A stretch of DNA of 64,000 bases from the NCBI RefSeq assembly GCF_009730915.1, contig NC_052489.1, forward strand, positions 1-64,000, in the 5' to 3' direction. Below, piece by piece: positions 24,742 to 35,807 of this stretch (positions are counted from its first letter, which is position 1; every line of letters begins with the position of its first letter). Source of the DNA: Dioscorea cayenensis subsp. rotundata. Taxonomy: Eukaryota > Streptophyta > Magnoliopsida > Dioscoreales > Dioscoreaceae. The notes under the pieces were generated by a model. The model was not told where the DNA came from. It saw only the letters and a program-made list of their open reading frames with translations, and did not search any database. A program made the position numbers and the translations under genes.

Positions 24742-25002
24742 TTAGCCACAAAGAACTCTCTTCAAATGCTTGACTTGATTCATAATCATTAAAGGAGCTC
24801 CACAAAGATGGGATTCAAACATGGTCAATCTCTTGCTGAACTTAATCTTGAGTTTGTACACTCTTCTCTGATTCAAAGATCTCCTTCTGCTTCTCATGTC
24901 TGCTTCTCCCATCACCTTGTAAATCAAAAACATTCTTTTCCTTTGTTGTAGCTCATCAGGGTCTTCTTTCTCTAGCCTTGAGTAACTGCTAAACCACATC
25001 AT
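24742..25002 (-). CDS. Small basic protein of unknown function, 86 residues
   Basis: A single open frame begins with two adjacent methionines (MMWFSSYSRLEKEDPDELQQ). It continues with a basic middle part (SRRRSLNQRRVYKLKIKFSKR). Support comes from a canonical TATA box about 130 bases upstream on the same strand, a purine-rich leader, and an amino acid composition unlike random AT-rich translation. No signal peptide or membrane segment is visible. The DPDELQQRKR...YKV stretch faintly recalls small plant DUF3511 proteins, but I do not trust that. Expression is not shown by the sequence alone. Confidence 0.55.
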   Translation of the reverse strand: MMWFSSYSRLEKEDPDELQQRKRMFLIYKVMGEADMRSRRRSLNQRRVYKLKIKFSKRLTMFESHLCGAPLMIMNQVKHLKRVLCG

Positions 25003-25130
25003 TATATTCTTGAATTGAAGTGATCTTTTGGTTTATTATAAGTTCATATGGACAGATAGAGAGAGAGAGATCAGAGAGATGTGTATAGATAGATATATAT
25101 GGGATTTTACTTGATGAATTAATTTTGAGA

Positions 25131-25140
25131 GGTTTTTATA
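25131..25140 (-). promoter_or_regulatory. TATA box of the small minus-strand gene
   Basis: The minus strand reads CTATAAAAACC here, a strong plant TATA box. It would place the start of transcription near 25105, with a leader of about 100 bases before the start codon at 25002. Confidence 0.55.
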
Positions 25141-26830
25141 GAAGTCATGAGAGAATGGAGGGATTATTATTTTATGGTTATTTTTAAAATGAGTAGTTTT
25201 GGCAGGCCTTGATTTGTTTACTAAGAACAGTGGGAGAGATGTCTTTTGTTTTATTTTCTTGATTTTTTATTTGTCCAATTACATTTGGCTTCAAGGTCAA
25301 CCTTCACTAATGAAAGTCCAACCTTTTTACCCTGTTTTATATATATATATATATATATATAATTGATAATAACAATGATTATAATTTTCCTTACAATTTG
25401 TTCTTAGTTGAAAGTCATGGTTGATACTGAAGTTGGGGTGATTGCTTGTTTTATATGTATTTTATTTAATACAATGAACTAAATTGCTCGGTTCATTTGA
25501 TCTCTTCTATCACCATCAATTTAATTTAAAGATATTTTTTTTCTTAAATAATCATAATAAATAATTATCTCAGTTTCAAATAAAAAAAGTGAATTTTTTC
25601 CAATGATGTTTTTTCTGATCAACAGTTTTAAATTTTTAAGTAATAATATTTAATTTTTATTTAATGGAGGCTAAATCTTCATCAAAATTTAAGTGCATGT
25701 TAAATCCTTGCTTGTATTGGTAATTTGGTATGTGATATATATATATATTATCATCTTCTACAAATATCAAAGAAAGAGAAATTTTTCCTTGATGTTTTTC
25801 TCTTTGAAATTGCAAACTTTTTCCTTAATTAATAGCTGAATGACATTTGGCAACTTTTGTATATCATATTGTAACGGAAATGTATGTATTGAAAGCATCG
25901 TCTAACATTAATTTATATTGTTATTATTATGTTCATAGGATGGTATATCTCATAGAATAAGCTAACCATGTCTTATTAGTAGAGAATATTGTTAATTGAT
26001 ACTCTTATTAACAAAAGGATGCCACTACTCAAAAGAAGGCAATTAATTACTTGAATAAAAAATGAGACTTTATATTAATCAATTTGGTACTTTTGATGTG
26101 TTTGACTTGTAGATAAACAAATTGCATTTGATTCTTGGCTAAGCTAGCTAGTTAATAAAATTTGGTGTAACATATCCTATTGTTGAGATGTTTAGGAGCA
26201 ATTAATGCTGTTTAATTAACTTTAAATATGGTGGTATTCTGACATGGCTCCCATGACTTTTAATTTATAGCTTATTAATTTTATGTGTTTTTTTTAACAG
26301 TTTGACGTCAAGATTTCTTTTGGTTTTTTAAAAATTTTTGGCTTGATGAATGCCTTGAAGGTATAAGGAAATAAACAATAATGGAGGTTTGAATTTTTTT
26401 TTTTTTTAATTGAAATCTGTTTTAAAGATATGATATTGCATGATTACTGAAACAGTGAAGTCATTAATCATTAAACAAAATCTCAATCTCTATCTTGTAA
26501 AAGTGGATAAATCACACTAAGTGAAAAACTTATTAATCCTAATCCAAACCATGTGTGCTTATCTCTTCATAAAGTTAACTGAAACACAAAAACTCTTCTT
26601 TTAATACAATATTTTTTTTTTCTCTTCAAAATATTTCCATTCAAATAGAATCATCTATATCATGTTAATTATATAATATATATATATACAACTCAACTCA
26701 AAAAGATCAAAGACAAACGTGAGACTAATTACAACTTTGAACACAAATTAAACCCTGATGATGACTGATTGCATGGTCTGATGGTCATGGTCTCTTAATC
26801 AAGCTTAATAACTTTTTTGTAATTAATTAA
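25141..26830. other. AT-rich intergenic sequence
   Basis: TA microsatellites (25340-25361 and 25735-25750) and T-rich runs are present. I see no gene or bounded repeat. Confidence 0.5.
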
Positions 26831-26900
26831 GGATCAATCCCACGTGTCTCATGTGGGATATATACATTACTGACCATTTATATGGTCTTCATTCCACAAT
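26831..26900 (+). promoter_or_regulatory. G-box promoter block, copy 1
   Basis: GGATCAATCCCACGTG (G-box CACGTG at 26841-26846) is followed by ATGTGGG and, downstream, ATGGTCTTCATTCC. G-boxes bind bZIP and bHLH factors in light or ABA responses. Similar blocks occur at 28848 and 30601. This copy lies about 260 bases before the start of the 109-residue gene, and a TATATA run at 26970 lies between. Confidence 0.6.
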
Positions 26901-27101
26901 TTAACACTCCCAAATGCATGTTCTTATCCACAAACATTTAAAGATCAAACTAAGTCATGTACTTCTCCTATATATATATATATAGATAGATAGATAGATA
27001 GATCATTAATATTGCAAAGAAGAAACAAAACCAAGAGAAATCTCATAAAAGAGAGAAAAAAAAAGAAGGATTAATTAATTTCCTTGATTAAGTTGCATTG
27101 A

Positions 27102-27431
27102 ATGGGGAATTGTCTGAAGCCAGTAAGGACATGGGCAGATGATGATGAAGACTGGGACTTTGTTGATTCAGAGAACATGGAACAATGCAAAGAAAAAGCC
27201 GAAGAGAAGACAGTGAAAGCCGGTAGGAGGATGTCGGCAAATATAGAAGTATCTTCTCCGGCTAAAGTTATCAAGATGAAGCTAACAAAGAAACAATTGA
27301 ATGAATTACTACAATCTGTTGAAATGCATGACTTGCTGCAGGATATGACTAGAAGAGATAATGAATATGGTAGCAGACTAGTACTATGGAGACCAGTTCT
27401 TCAATCTATACCAGAGGCAGAGGAGTGCTAG
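27102..27431 (+). CDS. Small, probably N-myristoylated plant protein, 109 residues
   Basis: The start MGNCLKPV is a classic N-myristoylation site with a palmitoylatable cysteine at residue 4, so the protein probably sits on a membrane face. An acidic stretch follows (ADDDEDWDFVDSENM), then a basic helical core (KVIKMKLTKKQLNELLQ) and a conserved tail WRPVLQSIPEAEEC. This layout matches a family of short plant proteins without assigned function; I give no symbol. There is no intron. A TATATA run and a G-box lie upstream. Decayed relatives of its tail follow at 27971, 28546 and 29290, and a relic of its acidic part lies at 30826, so the gene has been duplicated in tandem. Confidence 0.8.
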   Translation: MGNCLKPVRTWADDDEDWDFVDSENMEQCKEKAEEKTVKAGRRMSANIEVSSPAKVIKMKLTKKQLNELLQSVEMHDLLQDMTRRDNEYGSRLVLWRPVLQSIPEAEEC

Positions 27432-27435
27432 TTAG

Positions 27436-27474
<39 letters not shown>

Positions 27475-27970
27475 GGTTGTTTTTGGAATTGTTAATTAAT
27501 TATCCAGTGTTAATGAGAAAAATTGACAATAATAATACAAGATATATTGATCCATAATTTGAATGCATAAACTTACTGTGTTATCTGTTCCTTTATTCTT
27601 CTATATTGCTTTTGAGTGGCTGAAGATCCATTGATATTATATAAGAGATCATTGAGTTTAAAATTTTTATCAAAATGATAAAATTAAAGTCAGTAAACAT
27701 TTGTTGGCACTAACCAATGGATCATAATCCATTAGCCCAAAACCATTTCCTCATCAAACCATCTCCTCCAAACCTTTGGCCCAAACTAATTACCCTAAAC
27801 TAATGGCTCATTAAACCATCAACTTACAACCTTGAGTGAAGAATCAAGTGAAGAAGTGAGAGTGAGAAGAAATTAGAGAGAGAAGAAAAGTGGAAAAAAT
27901 ATTTAGAGAGTTAGTCCAATCTCCTAGTATAAGAGAGAGTTCTGGTTTTCTCCTTGTTATTAGAGAGTTG

Positions 27971-28138
27971 ATGGAGTTGGTTGAAATTCATGGATTGCAA
28001 ATTGAGCAGGCACTGATCAGTCATCAATTCATCAGCAGGAACAATATTGATGTTGTTAATAGTAATGAATCACATACATTTGGTTGCCAAAGAGTACCAT
28101 GGAGACCAGTTCTTCAATGTATACCAGAGGAATGTTAA
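27971..28138 (+). pseudogene. Tandem paralogue 2, N-terminus lost
   Basis: From ATG at 27971 the frame codes 55 residues, MELVEIHGLQIEQ to VPWRPVLQCIPEEC. The end matches WRPVLQSIPE of the gene at 27102, and the preceding RELMELVEIHGL matches its NELLQSVEMHDL. The frame is open upstream to 27890 but without an ATG, and the MGNC start is missing. It could be a diverged short gene, but a truncated copy is more likely. Confidence 0.6.
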
Positions 28139-28545
28139 TTACATACTTCAAATAGTATTTATAGCTAGATGTAATATTTCATTAGTCCTTCTCTTTTCAA
28201 AGAGTAAAATTTTCAGGAATTGAATTAATTGTGGACATGTTTAAGAATTACTGTTTTTCATATAAAATAGATTTGATAATGCCATATTGATAAGATATAT
28301 GGCAAAAATCTTGTTTAATTCCCATGTGAATGAAAAGTGTTCAACTAATTATATATATGTATATATATATATATATATTCAAAGACACATCCAAGAAAAT
28401 GATCAATATTTGCAGAGAGCTATAATTAACTAAATAAATCTTGATTTTACATTTCTACCTAGCTAGGTAGTTTTTCTTGTTCTTTTTTCTTAATAATTGT
28501 GGAATTAATCTAGTTAGTGTTTCATTGAATTATTTTCTGTTTGAA

Positions 28546-28647
28546 ATGGAAACAAGTACAAATGACATCCAACTTGAGCTTGAATTGAAGGAAAATTGCA
28601 CCGCAAACCGCAATTGGAGACCAAGTTCAAACAAAAGAAAGGACTGA
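28546..28647 (+). pseudogene. Possible tandem paralogue 3, short
   Basis: A 33-codon frame, METSTNDIQLELELKE to NRNWRPSSNKRKD, keeps only the leucine-rich helix pattern and the WRP motif. Homology to the neighbours is likely from position and motif but weak. Confidence 0.35.
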
Positions 28648-28847
28648 TCATACTAATTAACTAATTAATTAGAACTCAAAAATAATAATTAGTTTGATGA
28701 CTTTCAAGTCATGATTCTGTGTCGATGTATCTAATATTTTCACTCAAATCTTATGTTCTCACACATCATTATTTTTTTTTTCTTTCTTTTCGTGACAACA
28801 TATAATGACCATTTTATAATATTGTAACTGAGTCACAATTCATGCAA

Positions 28848-28905
28848 GGATCTCCCACGTTTGTAATGTGGGTAAATATTAACGCAAGTTTGTGGTCTTC
28901 TTTCT
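28848..28905 (+). promoter_or_regulatory. G-box promoter block, copy 2 (decayed)
   Basis: GGATCTCCCACGTTTGTAAT is followed by GTGGG and TGTGGTCTTCTTTC. It matches the block at 26831, though CACGTG has changed to CACGTT. It shares GTCACAATTMATGCA just upstream with copy 3. Confidence 0.55.
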
Positions 28906-29289
28906 AGATTAATTCTAATATCATTAATCAATCAATTAATTAATTAATCTAGCTTTCATTAATTAATTTCCTGCTTGTGTTTATGTGTCTACATATATGT
29001 ATATATATGTACACATACTGACAGACATAATACTCCCCATATACTTTGCAATCTATATATGTATAACATAAGGGAATTAGCAAGATCAATCTAGAAATTA
29101 AAAGACGGCAAAAGCAAGCCCTGATGATGATGATCACCGGAGAAAAACAAAGCATGCATGTTAATTAGAAAACCAAGAAACAATTCCAAGACTTAATAAT
29201 GCAATTAGCTGAAATGCTTGGTTTGCAGATTTATTGACTAAGCACTCACTCATTCCAAGAACAAAAGCAATGTTATTAGGAGAAGCGAA

Positions 29290-29349
29290 TTTGGAAGCAA
29301 AATAGCAGGGAAACCAGCTCTGCAATTTATACAACAAGAGCAGCGTTAA
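29290..29349 (+). pseudogene. Tandem paralogue 4, tail only
   Basis: The frame FGSKIAGKPALQFIQQEQR ends in a stop. It aligns with YGSRLVLWRPVLQSIPEAEEC of the intact gene. The tryptophan is lost, so this is a decayed copy. Confidence 0.55.
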
Positions 29350-29381
29350 TTAATTAGAATGTGTGTATATATATACATATA

Positions 29382-30048
29382 TGTCGGGGTTCCGGCATTT
29401 TTCCGGCACTGCAATAGTTAAAAATTTCAACGGAAGTTACCGTTCACAATACCAATTAATGTGTGACACCAATTTAGTATGGAAAATTTTTCAAATCAAA
29501 AGAAAAACCACGTGACTCTTTAGAGTCACTTCAAATGTTTCTCCTATGTCAATTAACGGGGTTACAAAGGATTTTTCTCTAACTAACTAAAGGTTTACAA
29601 ACACAGTTATATGAAAATTCAATAGGAGAATCTCTCAAGACAAATACATTCGTCATCTTAACTCAAGATGGAAACAATGACTTCAAGAAAAGTTTAAAGA
29701 AAATCAAATAAGTGGATTAGGAGGTTTGCTAGCAAAAATGCCCTACCTGAAATATGGTGAAATGTGGTACTGTTTTGCCATCTAATCTTCTTGCAAACCT
29801 CAAGCTCTAACCCTTTCACTCTTCCTCTTCTTCTTGATTTTTTATTTCGTCTTCTCTTGCTATGTCTCTCTATTTTTTCTCAATAAATAAAAATTTACAC
29901 ATATATTAGTTTCTCATATGAAAACCCAAATATGTCATTGACTTTCATTAATTGATATAGCTTCTTTATTTTTTTCATTTAAGTGGGATGGCCCATGTGG
30001 TCCATTTTATTCACATATTGGGGTCCCAAATATGGCAACACCCCGACA
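29382..30048. mobile_element. Solo-LTR-like insertion, 667 bp
   Basis: It starts TGTCGGGGTTCCGGC and ends CAACACCCCGACA, so it has TG...CA ends inside a short inverted repeat (TGTCGGGGT). Flanking pentamers ATATA and AGATA differ at one base. It has no coding capacity. It sits in what looks like the 3' flank of paralogue 4, since the TATGGTTGTTTT downstream matches the 3' flank of the intact gene at 27470. A non-LTR MITE is the alternative reading. Confidence 0.6.
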
Positions 30049-30450
30049 AGATATACACACACATGATCATATGGTTGTTTTCTTGAATAGTTATATATCT
30101 TGTGCAAAAACACATGACATTATGAAAACAAGGTTTTAATTATAAAACTTATAAAAAGCTTACACGCATGAAGGTTTGCATATATATTAGTTTCTCATAT
30201 AAAAGCCAAAATCTGCTATAACCTTTTCATTAATTGACATACTTTTTTTTTCATTTAATGAAATGACCCATATAATCCACTTTATTCACATATTGACGGC
30301 CCAAAATATTGCAACACTGCAATAATATATACACATATTCATATGGTTGTGTTTTTAATAGTTATATATCTTGTGAAAAACGCATGGTATTATATATGAA
30401 AACAAGGTTTGGATTCTAAAACTTATTTGAAGATTGCATGCATATCTGTT
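29893..30450 (+). repeat. Tandem duplication, unit about 281 bp
   Basis: ATATATTAGTTTCTCATAT occurs at 29901 and again at 30182, and the following bases stay alignable for about 270 bases. The unit spans the last part of the solo-LTR-like insertion and its right flank, so the duplication came after the insertion. In copy 2 the terminus has decayed. Confidence 0.85.
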
Positions 30451-30600
30451 GCTTGTTATTAATCCAAATTAACAAGCTTGTTAATTTGGATATTTTTTTA
30501 GTTGTGTCCTTTTATTTATTATTTATTACTCAAAAAATAATTTAATGGGTCTCAGCCACCTTTGTAGAGCTTATGCATGTGGTCACAATTAATGCATGCA

Positions 30601-30640
30601 GGATTCCCACGTGTGTTCTTTTATATTTCTGGTCTTCATT
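30601..30640 (+). promoter_or_regulatory. G-box promoter block, copy 3
   Basis: GGATTCCCACGTGTGTTC (CACGTG at 30608-30613) is followed by TGGTCTTCATTTCC. It matches the block at 26831. It precedes the acidic-exon relic at 30826. Confidence 0.55.
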
Positions 30641-30825
30641 TCCGCATTGATCCAAAACACATCATTCTATCCACATTAATTAAAATCCTTTTTCCGGTTT
30701 TGCTTTCTCTAAAGTAATATTTATTAAATCAAAAAGTAAGCATGCATTATTAATGGGAAAAATCTCTGAAAGCACTAATTAATTAATAACCATGGGTGCT
30801 TAATTACTTTCATATATGATGAAAA

Positions 30826-30870
30826 AGCCAGTTTGTTGATTCAGAGAATTACATGAAATAATGTTGTGAA
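30826..30870 (+). pseudogene. Tandem paralogue 5, fragment of the acidic region
   Basis: TTTGTTGATTCAGAGAA is identical to the part of the intact gene that codes FVDSEN, and it is followed by a diverged ATGAAATAATG. No further coding sequence is seen. Confidence 0.55.
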
Positions 30871-32321
30871 TACACTGTTTATAATATATTTATTTTTCAA
30901 ATGATAATACTACTCATTATGGTTCATTTTTAAATTATCAAAACGTCTAATTTATACTATATCTCTAGTTGTTATATATAATTTGCTGTACAAATTTTAG
31001 TTTAATATATACATTTATAATATTAAAAAATTCACAAATTTCCCAATGTTTTCAAGTGCCAATTAAGTGGATTCATATGCACACGTGTAAATAAAAGTAA
31101 AGAAGGCAACGTCTTCAATTAGTTCTCGTAGCAGTGTAGTGCATGTTATTTAAATAGTCCAAGCACTAAAATCCATTTTTAAGATCAACTAAAAACACTC
31201 ATATTGCCTTGTGTTTAGTCAAAAGTTTGAAATCATAATCAATAAAGAAATGACCAGATATATATATAAAGCAATCAACTATATATATATTTAAACAAAT
31301 TAAAAAAATCAGTTTAAATGGAAAAGTTAATAGGAAATCAACCGGAAGAAATAAAAGTTTAAAATAGATTTACTCCTTTTTTTTTCTACATTGGCTTTTA
31401 ATAATTAAATTAAATAAATAAATAACAGTAGATTATCCTCAGGGCTTATTGACCCAGCAAATAAAAAATTAAATAATGTAACTATACATATATATATATA
31501 TATATATATGAAGATTAAAGAAAGACAAGTAATGATAATACCTTAATATATATATATATATATAATTGAGAACACAAAGTTTGATCCATGAATAATGAGT
31601 CATGGTCTTCTCAGCATCTAAAGTTCATATTTTCTTTTTAAACTCACAGTAAGTCTGCTTCTCTTGAAGACTCATGACCTTGCTCTCATATATCCCTGAC
31701 AAGAGCCTGCTACACAAGTTTCTAGCTTTCCCATTGGCCAGACTCTATGACTTGGCCCACCCTATGAGCCAATCAGATCAGGACACTTCAGCTTTCAGTT
31801 TTATATAACTCTGCTGTTAGAATCCACACAGCTAATCCTTTTGCATGGACGTGGAACATAGTACTTTAGAAAATGACCATTGCGCCATCGGGGTCTTTCT
31901 CCTTATCAATGAAATGGTATCATGCCGATTAGTGTGTGGGAATCTGGTTTTAGGCCACCGCATTTTTGGAGTTTCATGTCTACTGTTTGAAACGCTATTG
32001 GCTCTACTAATAGATGAAACCAGTTACTTGTTTTCAATTTGTTGAATGCCTGGAATTGATTTTGTTAAGGTTATTACCTGTGAAGCTCAACTATTTGAAA
32101 TAAATCGTATCACCTGCTAAGATTCCATGCTGAGACCACCCACCGCAAAATATCCATTACCCACCATTCCCCCATTCTCTATCTCTTTCTCGCATCACGA
32201 CGCTGGAGACAAGAAGCTACAGCGTTAAAAGCAAGTTGGAAAGAGAGTGACTTCATCCTGCTCTTCCTTGTTTGCCTACAGGCATGCACAAAATTTATTG
32301 ATCCAATTAGACTTGACCTAC
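30871..32321. other. Intergenic sequence before the assembly gap
   Basis: TA microsatellites lie near 31490 and 31550. Around 31765-31815 there is a CCAAT word (GAGCCAATCAG) and a TATA-like TTATATAAC. The following 66-residue open frame at 31845 has no recognisable family. A promoter of a gene whose body is lost in the gap is possible but unproven. Confidence 0.35.
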
Positions 32322-33321
32322 NNNNNNNNNNNNNNNNNNNNNNNNNNNNNNNNNNNNNNNNNNNNNNNNNNNNNNNNNNNNNNNNNNNNNNNNNNNNNNN
32401 NNNNNNNNNNNNNNNNNNNNNNNNNNNNNNNNNNNNNNNNNNNNNNNNNNNNNNNNNNNNNNNNNNNNNNNNNNNNNNNNNNNNNNNNNNNNNNNNNNNN
32501 NNNNNNNNNNNNNNNNNNNNNNNNNNNNNNNNNNNNNNNNNNNNNNNNNNNNNNNNNNNNNNNNNNNNNNNNNNNNNNNNNNNNNNNNNNNNNNNNNNNN
32601 NNNNNNNNNNNNNNNNNNNNNNNNNNNNNNNNNNNNNNNNNNNNNNNNNNNNNNNNNNNNNNNNNNNNNNNNNNNNNNNNNNNNNNNNNNNNNNNNNNNN
32701 NNNNNNNNNNNNNNNNNNNNNNNNNNNNNNNNNNNNNNNNNNNNNNNNNNNNNNNNNNNNNNNNNNNNNNNNNNNNNNNNNNNNNNNNNNNNNNNNNNNN
32801 NNNNNNNNNNNNNNNNNNNNNNNNNNNNNNNNNNNNNNNNNNNNNNNNNNNNNNNNNNNNNNNNNNNNNNNNNNNNNNNNNNNNNNNNNNNNNNNNNNNN
32901 NNNNNNNNNNNNNNNNNNNNNNNNNNNNNNNNNNNNNNNNNNNNNNNNNNNNNNNNNNNNNNNNNNNNNNNNNNNNNNNNNNNNNNNNNNNNNNNNNNNN
33001 NNNNNNNNNNNNNNNNNNNNNNNNNNNNNNNNNNNNNNNNNNNNNNNNNNNNNNNNNNNNNNNNNNNNNNNNNNNNNNNNNNNNNNNNNNNNNNNNNNNN
33101 NNNNNNNNNNNNNNNNNNNNNNNNNNNNNNNNNNNNNNNNNNNNNNNNNNNNNNNNNNNNNNNNNNNNNNNNNNNNNNNNNNNNNNNNNNNNNNNNNNNN
33201 NNNNNNNNNNNNNNNNNNNNNNNNNNNNNNNNNNNNNNNNNNNNNNNNNNNNNNNNNNNNNNNNNNNNNNNNNNNNNNNNNNNNNNNNNNNNNNNNNNNN
33301 NNNNNNNNNNNNNNNNNNNNN
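32322..33321. other. Assembly gap of 1000 N
   Basis: Exactly 1000 N. The round number suggests a placeholder rather than a measured size. Open frames across it are artefacts. Confidence 1.
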
Positions 33322-35759
33322 ACAAAGCCAAGATAAAGAGAATGCCGACTTCCATTCAAAATGAATTATAACATCCATTATCTTAATACAGTCCAAGTTA
33401 GGGTTTAGAGTTTACAGGTTTAGTCAAGGATTAGCTTAAGTTAGGTTTATGTTCATGATTTTAGTCAGAGCTTTCTCACTATGAGCAACAACATTTTGGC
33501 TTTTGTGAATCACCGGGTCTAGTAGATTAATCATCCTTGTGGTGGAGCTAGGGTTTTCAAAGCTCATGGTCTACAATTATTGGAAGTAAATGATGGGAGA
33601 TCATCAGGTGATTTTGTTATCTTATATGTTCTACGCTGCTATTTTCCTTAAGCCTGTTTCGCTCCCTGGTCACAACCGCACCTATTTTCAACCCGAATTT
33701 CCCATTTGTTGAATTCTCAAGTCTTTTCCACACCAGTCACCCATTCTCGCTTTGTTGCCATTGGCAACCTGCCGGTCGTCCTCTAGTGCATCCTAGATCT
33801 CAACCTTTTCTCTATCTTAAATCTCATCCCCTATCTTGCATCTTCAAGTCAATGCTTAATGGAGCTTTTAAACGGAATCATCTTAGATGTTCCTTTGCTG
33901 AAGGCCTTTATTGTCGTGTACGATAAAATGAAAGGTTTTTTTGTCTTTGTTGCAGGAAGTATCTCATTATGCTAAGTCCCTTTGTTGTACACATGGTATA
34001 ATTCAGGTTTTTGAACTTTTAAACAAGCTTATTGCACCGAATATCTCTATTTGTCTTTTATGTTGAATGAAAGTTCATAGATTACTTCTAATTTTGACGC
34101 AGAAAACTGAAAACTACGCTTGACTTCCTAACAACTTCAGCTTTTGAGCAAATTTATTTCACAACGTATCTATATGTATCCCTCATGATGAATGAAAATA
34201 CATAGGTTTGTTCTTATGTGATGCAGAATGGTTTATGCCTTTAGTGTTGTGCACCAAATATAGAATTTTTTTTTTTTAATTTGCTTTTGTGCCATAATAA
34301 TATTAGAATGCACTAGAGGACTGGTGAGACTTAAGCCTCATAAAATGAGCAGAAGCTCAGGCAAAAAAAGGGCCTTTGATGTTCCAAAGCTTGAAGTACT
34401 AGTCCAAGACAAATCCCAAGTTGCAATTGCACATGAACTTAAGTGTTGGAAATAATGGACTAGGATAATAGTCCCACATCGAATAAAAACTAAAAGTGTA
34501 AGGGGCTTATATAGTTCAAGTCAGTCACACCAATAACCTTGAGGTTTTTGGTTCATTGGCCTCCATTTGAACTATCATATTTCAAACATTTAGCAAGGCC
34601 TACTAATACAAATCTAAAAAATCCAACAAATTCATATGACAATAGTCTTTCGAAATCTTCATTTATTATTATGCTAATCTTATCATTTGTTGAGTGATAT
34701 TGGCTTGATCATCTCTGATGTGGAGCCATGTATCATTTGTTTAGTCCTTGATTCAGTAACAGTTGGTTCCATATTTTTCTATTATAATTGCATCTTCTTG
34801 ATTTTAGTTTAAATTTTTATGGAAAAATGAATTAATATCCGTTCTCATGCTATAATTAGACTTGTTAGAAGTGCAAAATGATTTTTTATGCATGTTTTCA
34901 TTCTTGAATTCCATAGTACTCAGATTCACTCGAATTAAGTTTTAATTTTTTTGACTTTCTGGTGTGAGGCATTGAGATATTTATGTTATTTTTGCATTGC
35001 TCTTGAGACATGCATTGGAGCTTGGGTACAAGCCTAAAGATGGTAGTAATGGTATTCTCGTCAACATTATTGTAGTCTTATTTGACTTCCTCTTGAAATC
35101 CATCCATTTTTGCTGGATAAAAAGTTTAAAAGAATTCAAAACAACCTAAGATATATTTTCTTGTTGATAGCTGAGTGATTGTGATTAGCAAGCCCTTTAC
35201 GCTATAAGGGCGTTGATGTGTGATAGTCAGAATATTGTGACAACTAGTCAAGTTCACTACCCGTAATAACTTAATGTCAATCCTTGTTAGTCAATTCTTT
35301 CAATCCTTTGTAGAAATTCCTTTAATCCAACTTTAATTATGATTAAAATTAATCATGTTTTATTTCTATGGATGTCTGCGAAGCTAAAAACAAAACAACT
35401 AAAGTGGGCAGATGCAATCAGTGCTGCTAAACGCAGCCTATAGTTTCTAGAGTTCCGAGAGCGTGATTGTGGTGATACAACTACCAACAATAACGCGGCA
35501 AACACGTCGAAGTAATCATTGATGCCTTCAAGGAATAGAGATCCTTGGCCTCCTTGCTGTTGTCTTGGTCCTGTTGTCTATCTATGGCTGTCTCTCCTGT
35601 TTGTTTGTTGTGTTTTCCTTTTTTTTTTGTCAGTCCACTCATAGTGGATGTCTTTCTTTCTTTTTGCCTTTCACATCTTCCTTTCTCATCTCTTTGTTCT
35701 ATTATGTTAGTTGTACTGTGTTTAGTATTGCTTATTTTTGGTTTAACAAAGTTGTAGTT

Positions 35760-35807
<48 letters not shown>

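Noticed and set aside
31845-32045. A 66-residue protein before the gap
   Set aside because: No family resemblance, and the gap hides any continuation. The TATA-like and CCAAT-like words upstream are not sufficient.
32179-33396. Long open frames spanning 32.2-33.4 kb on both strands
   Set aside because: They consist almost entirely of the 1000-N gap and carry no sequence.
34440-34600. A TRIM or LTR promoter from the TAGTCCCACATCG word
   Set aside because: No matching second terminus or target duplication was found.
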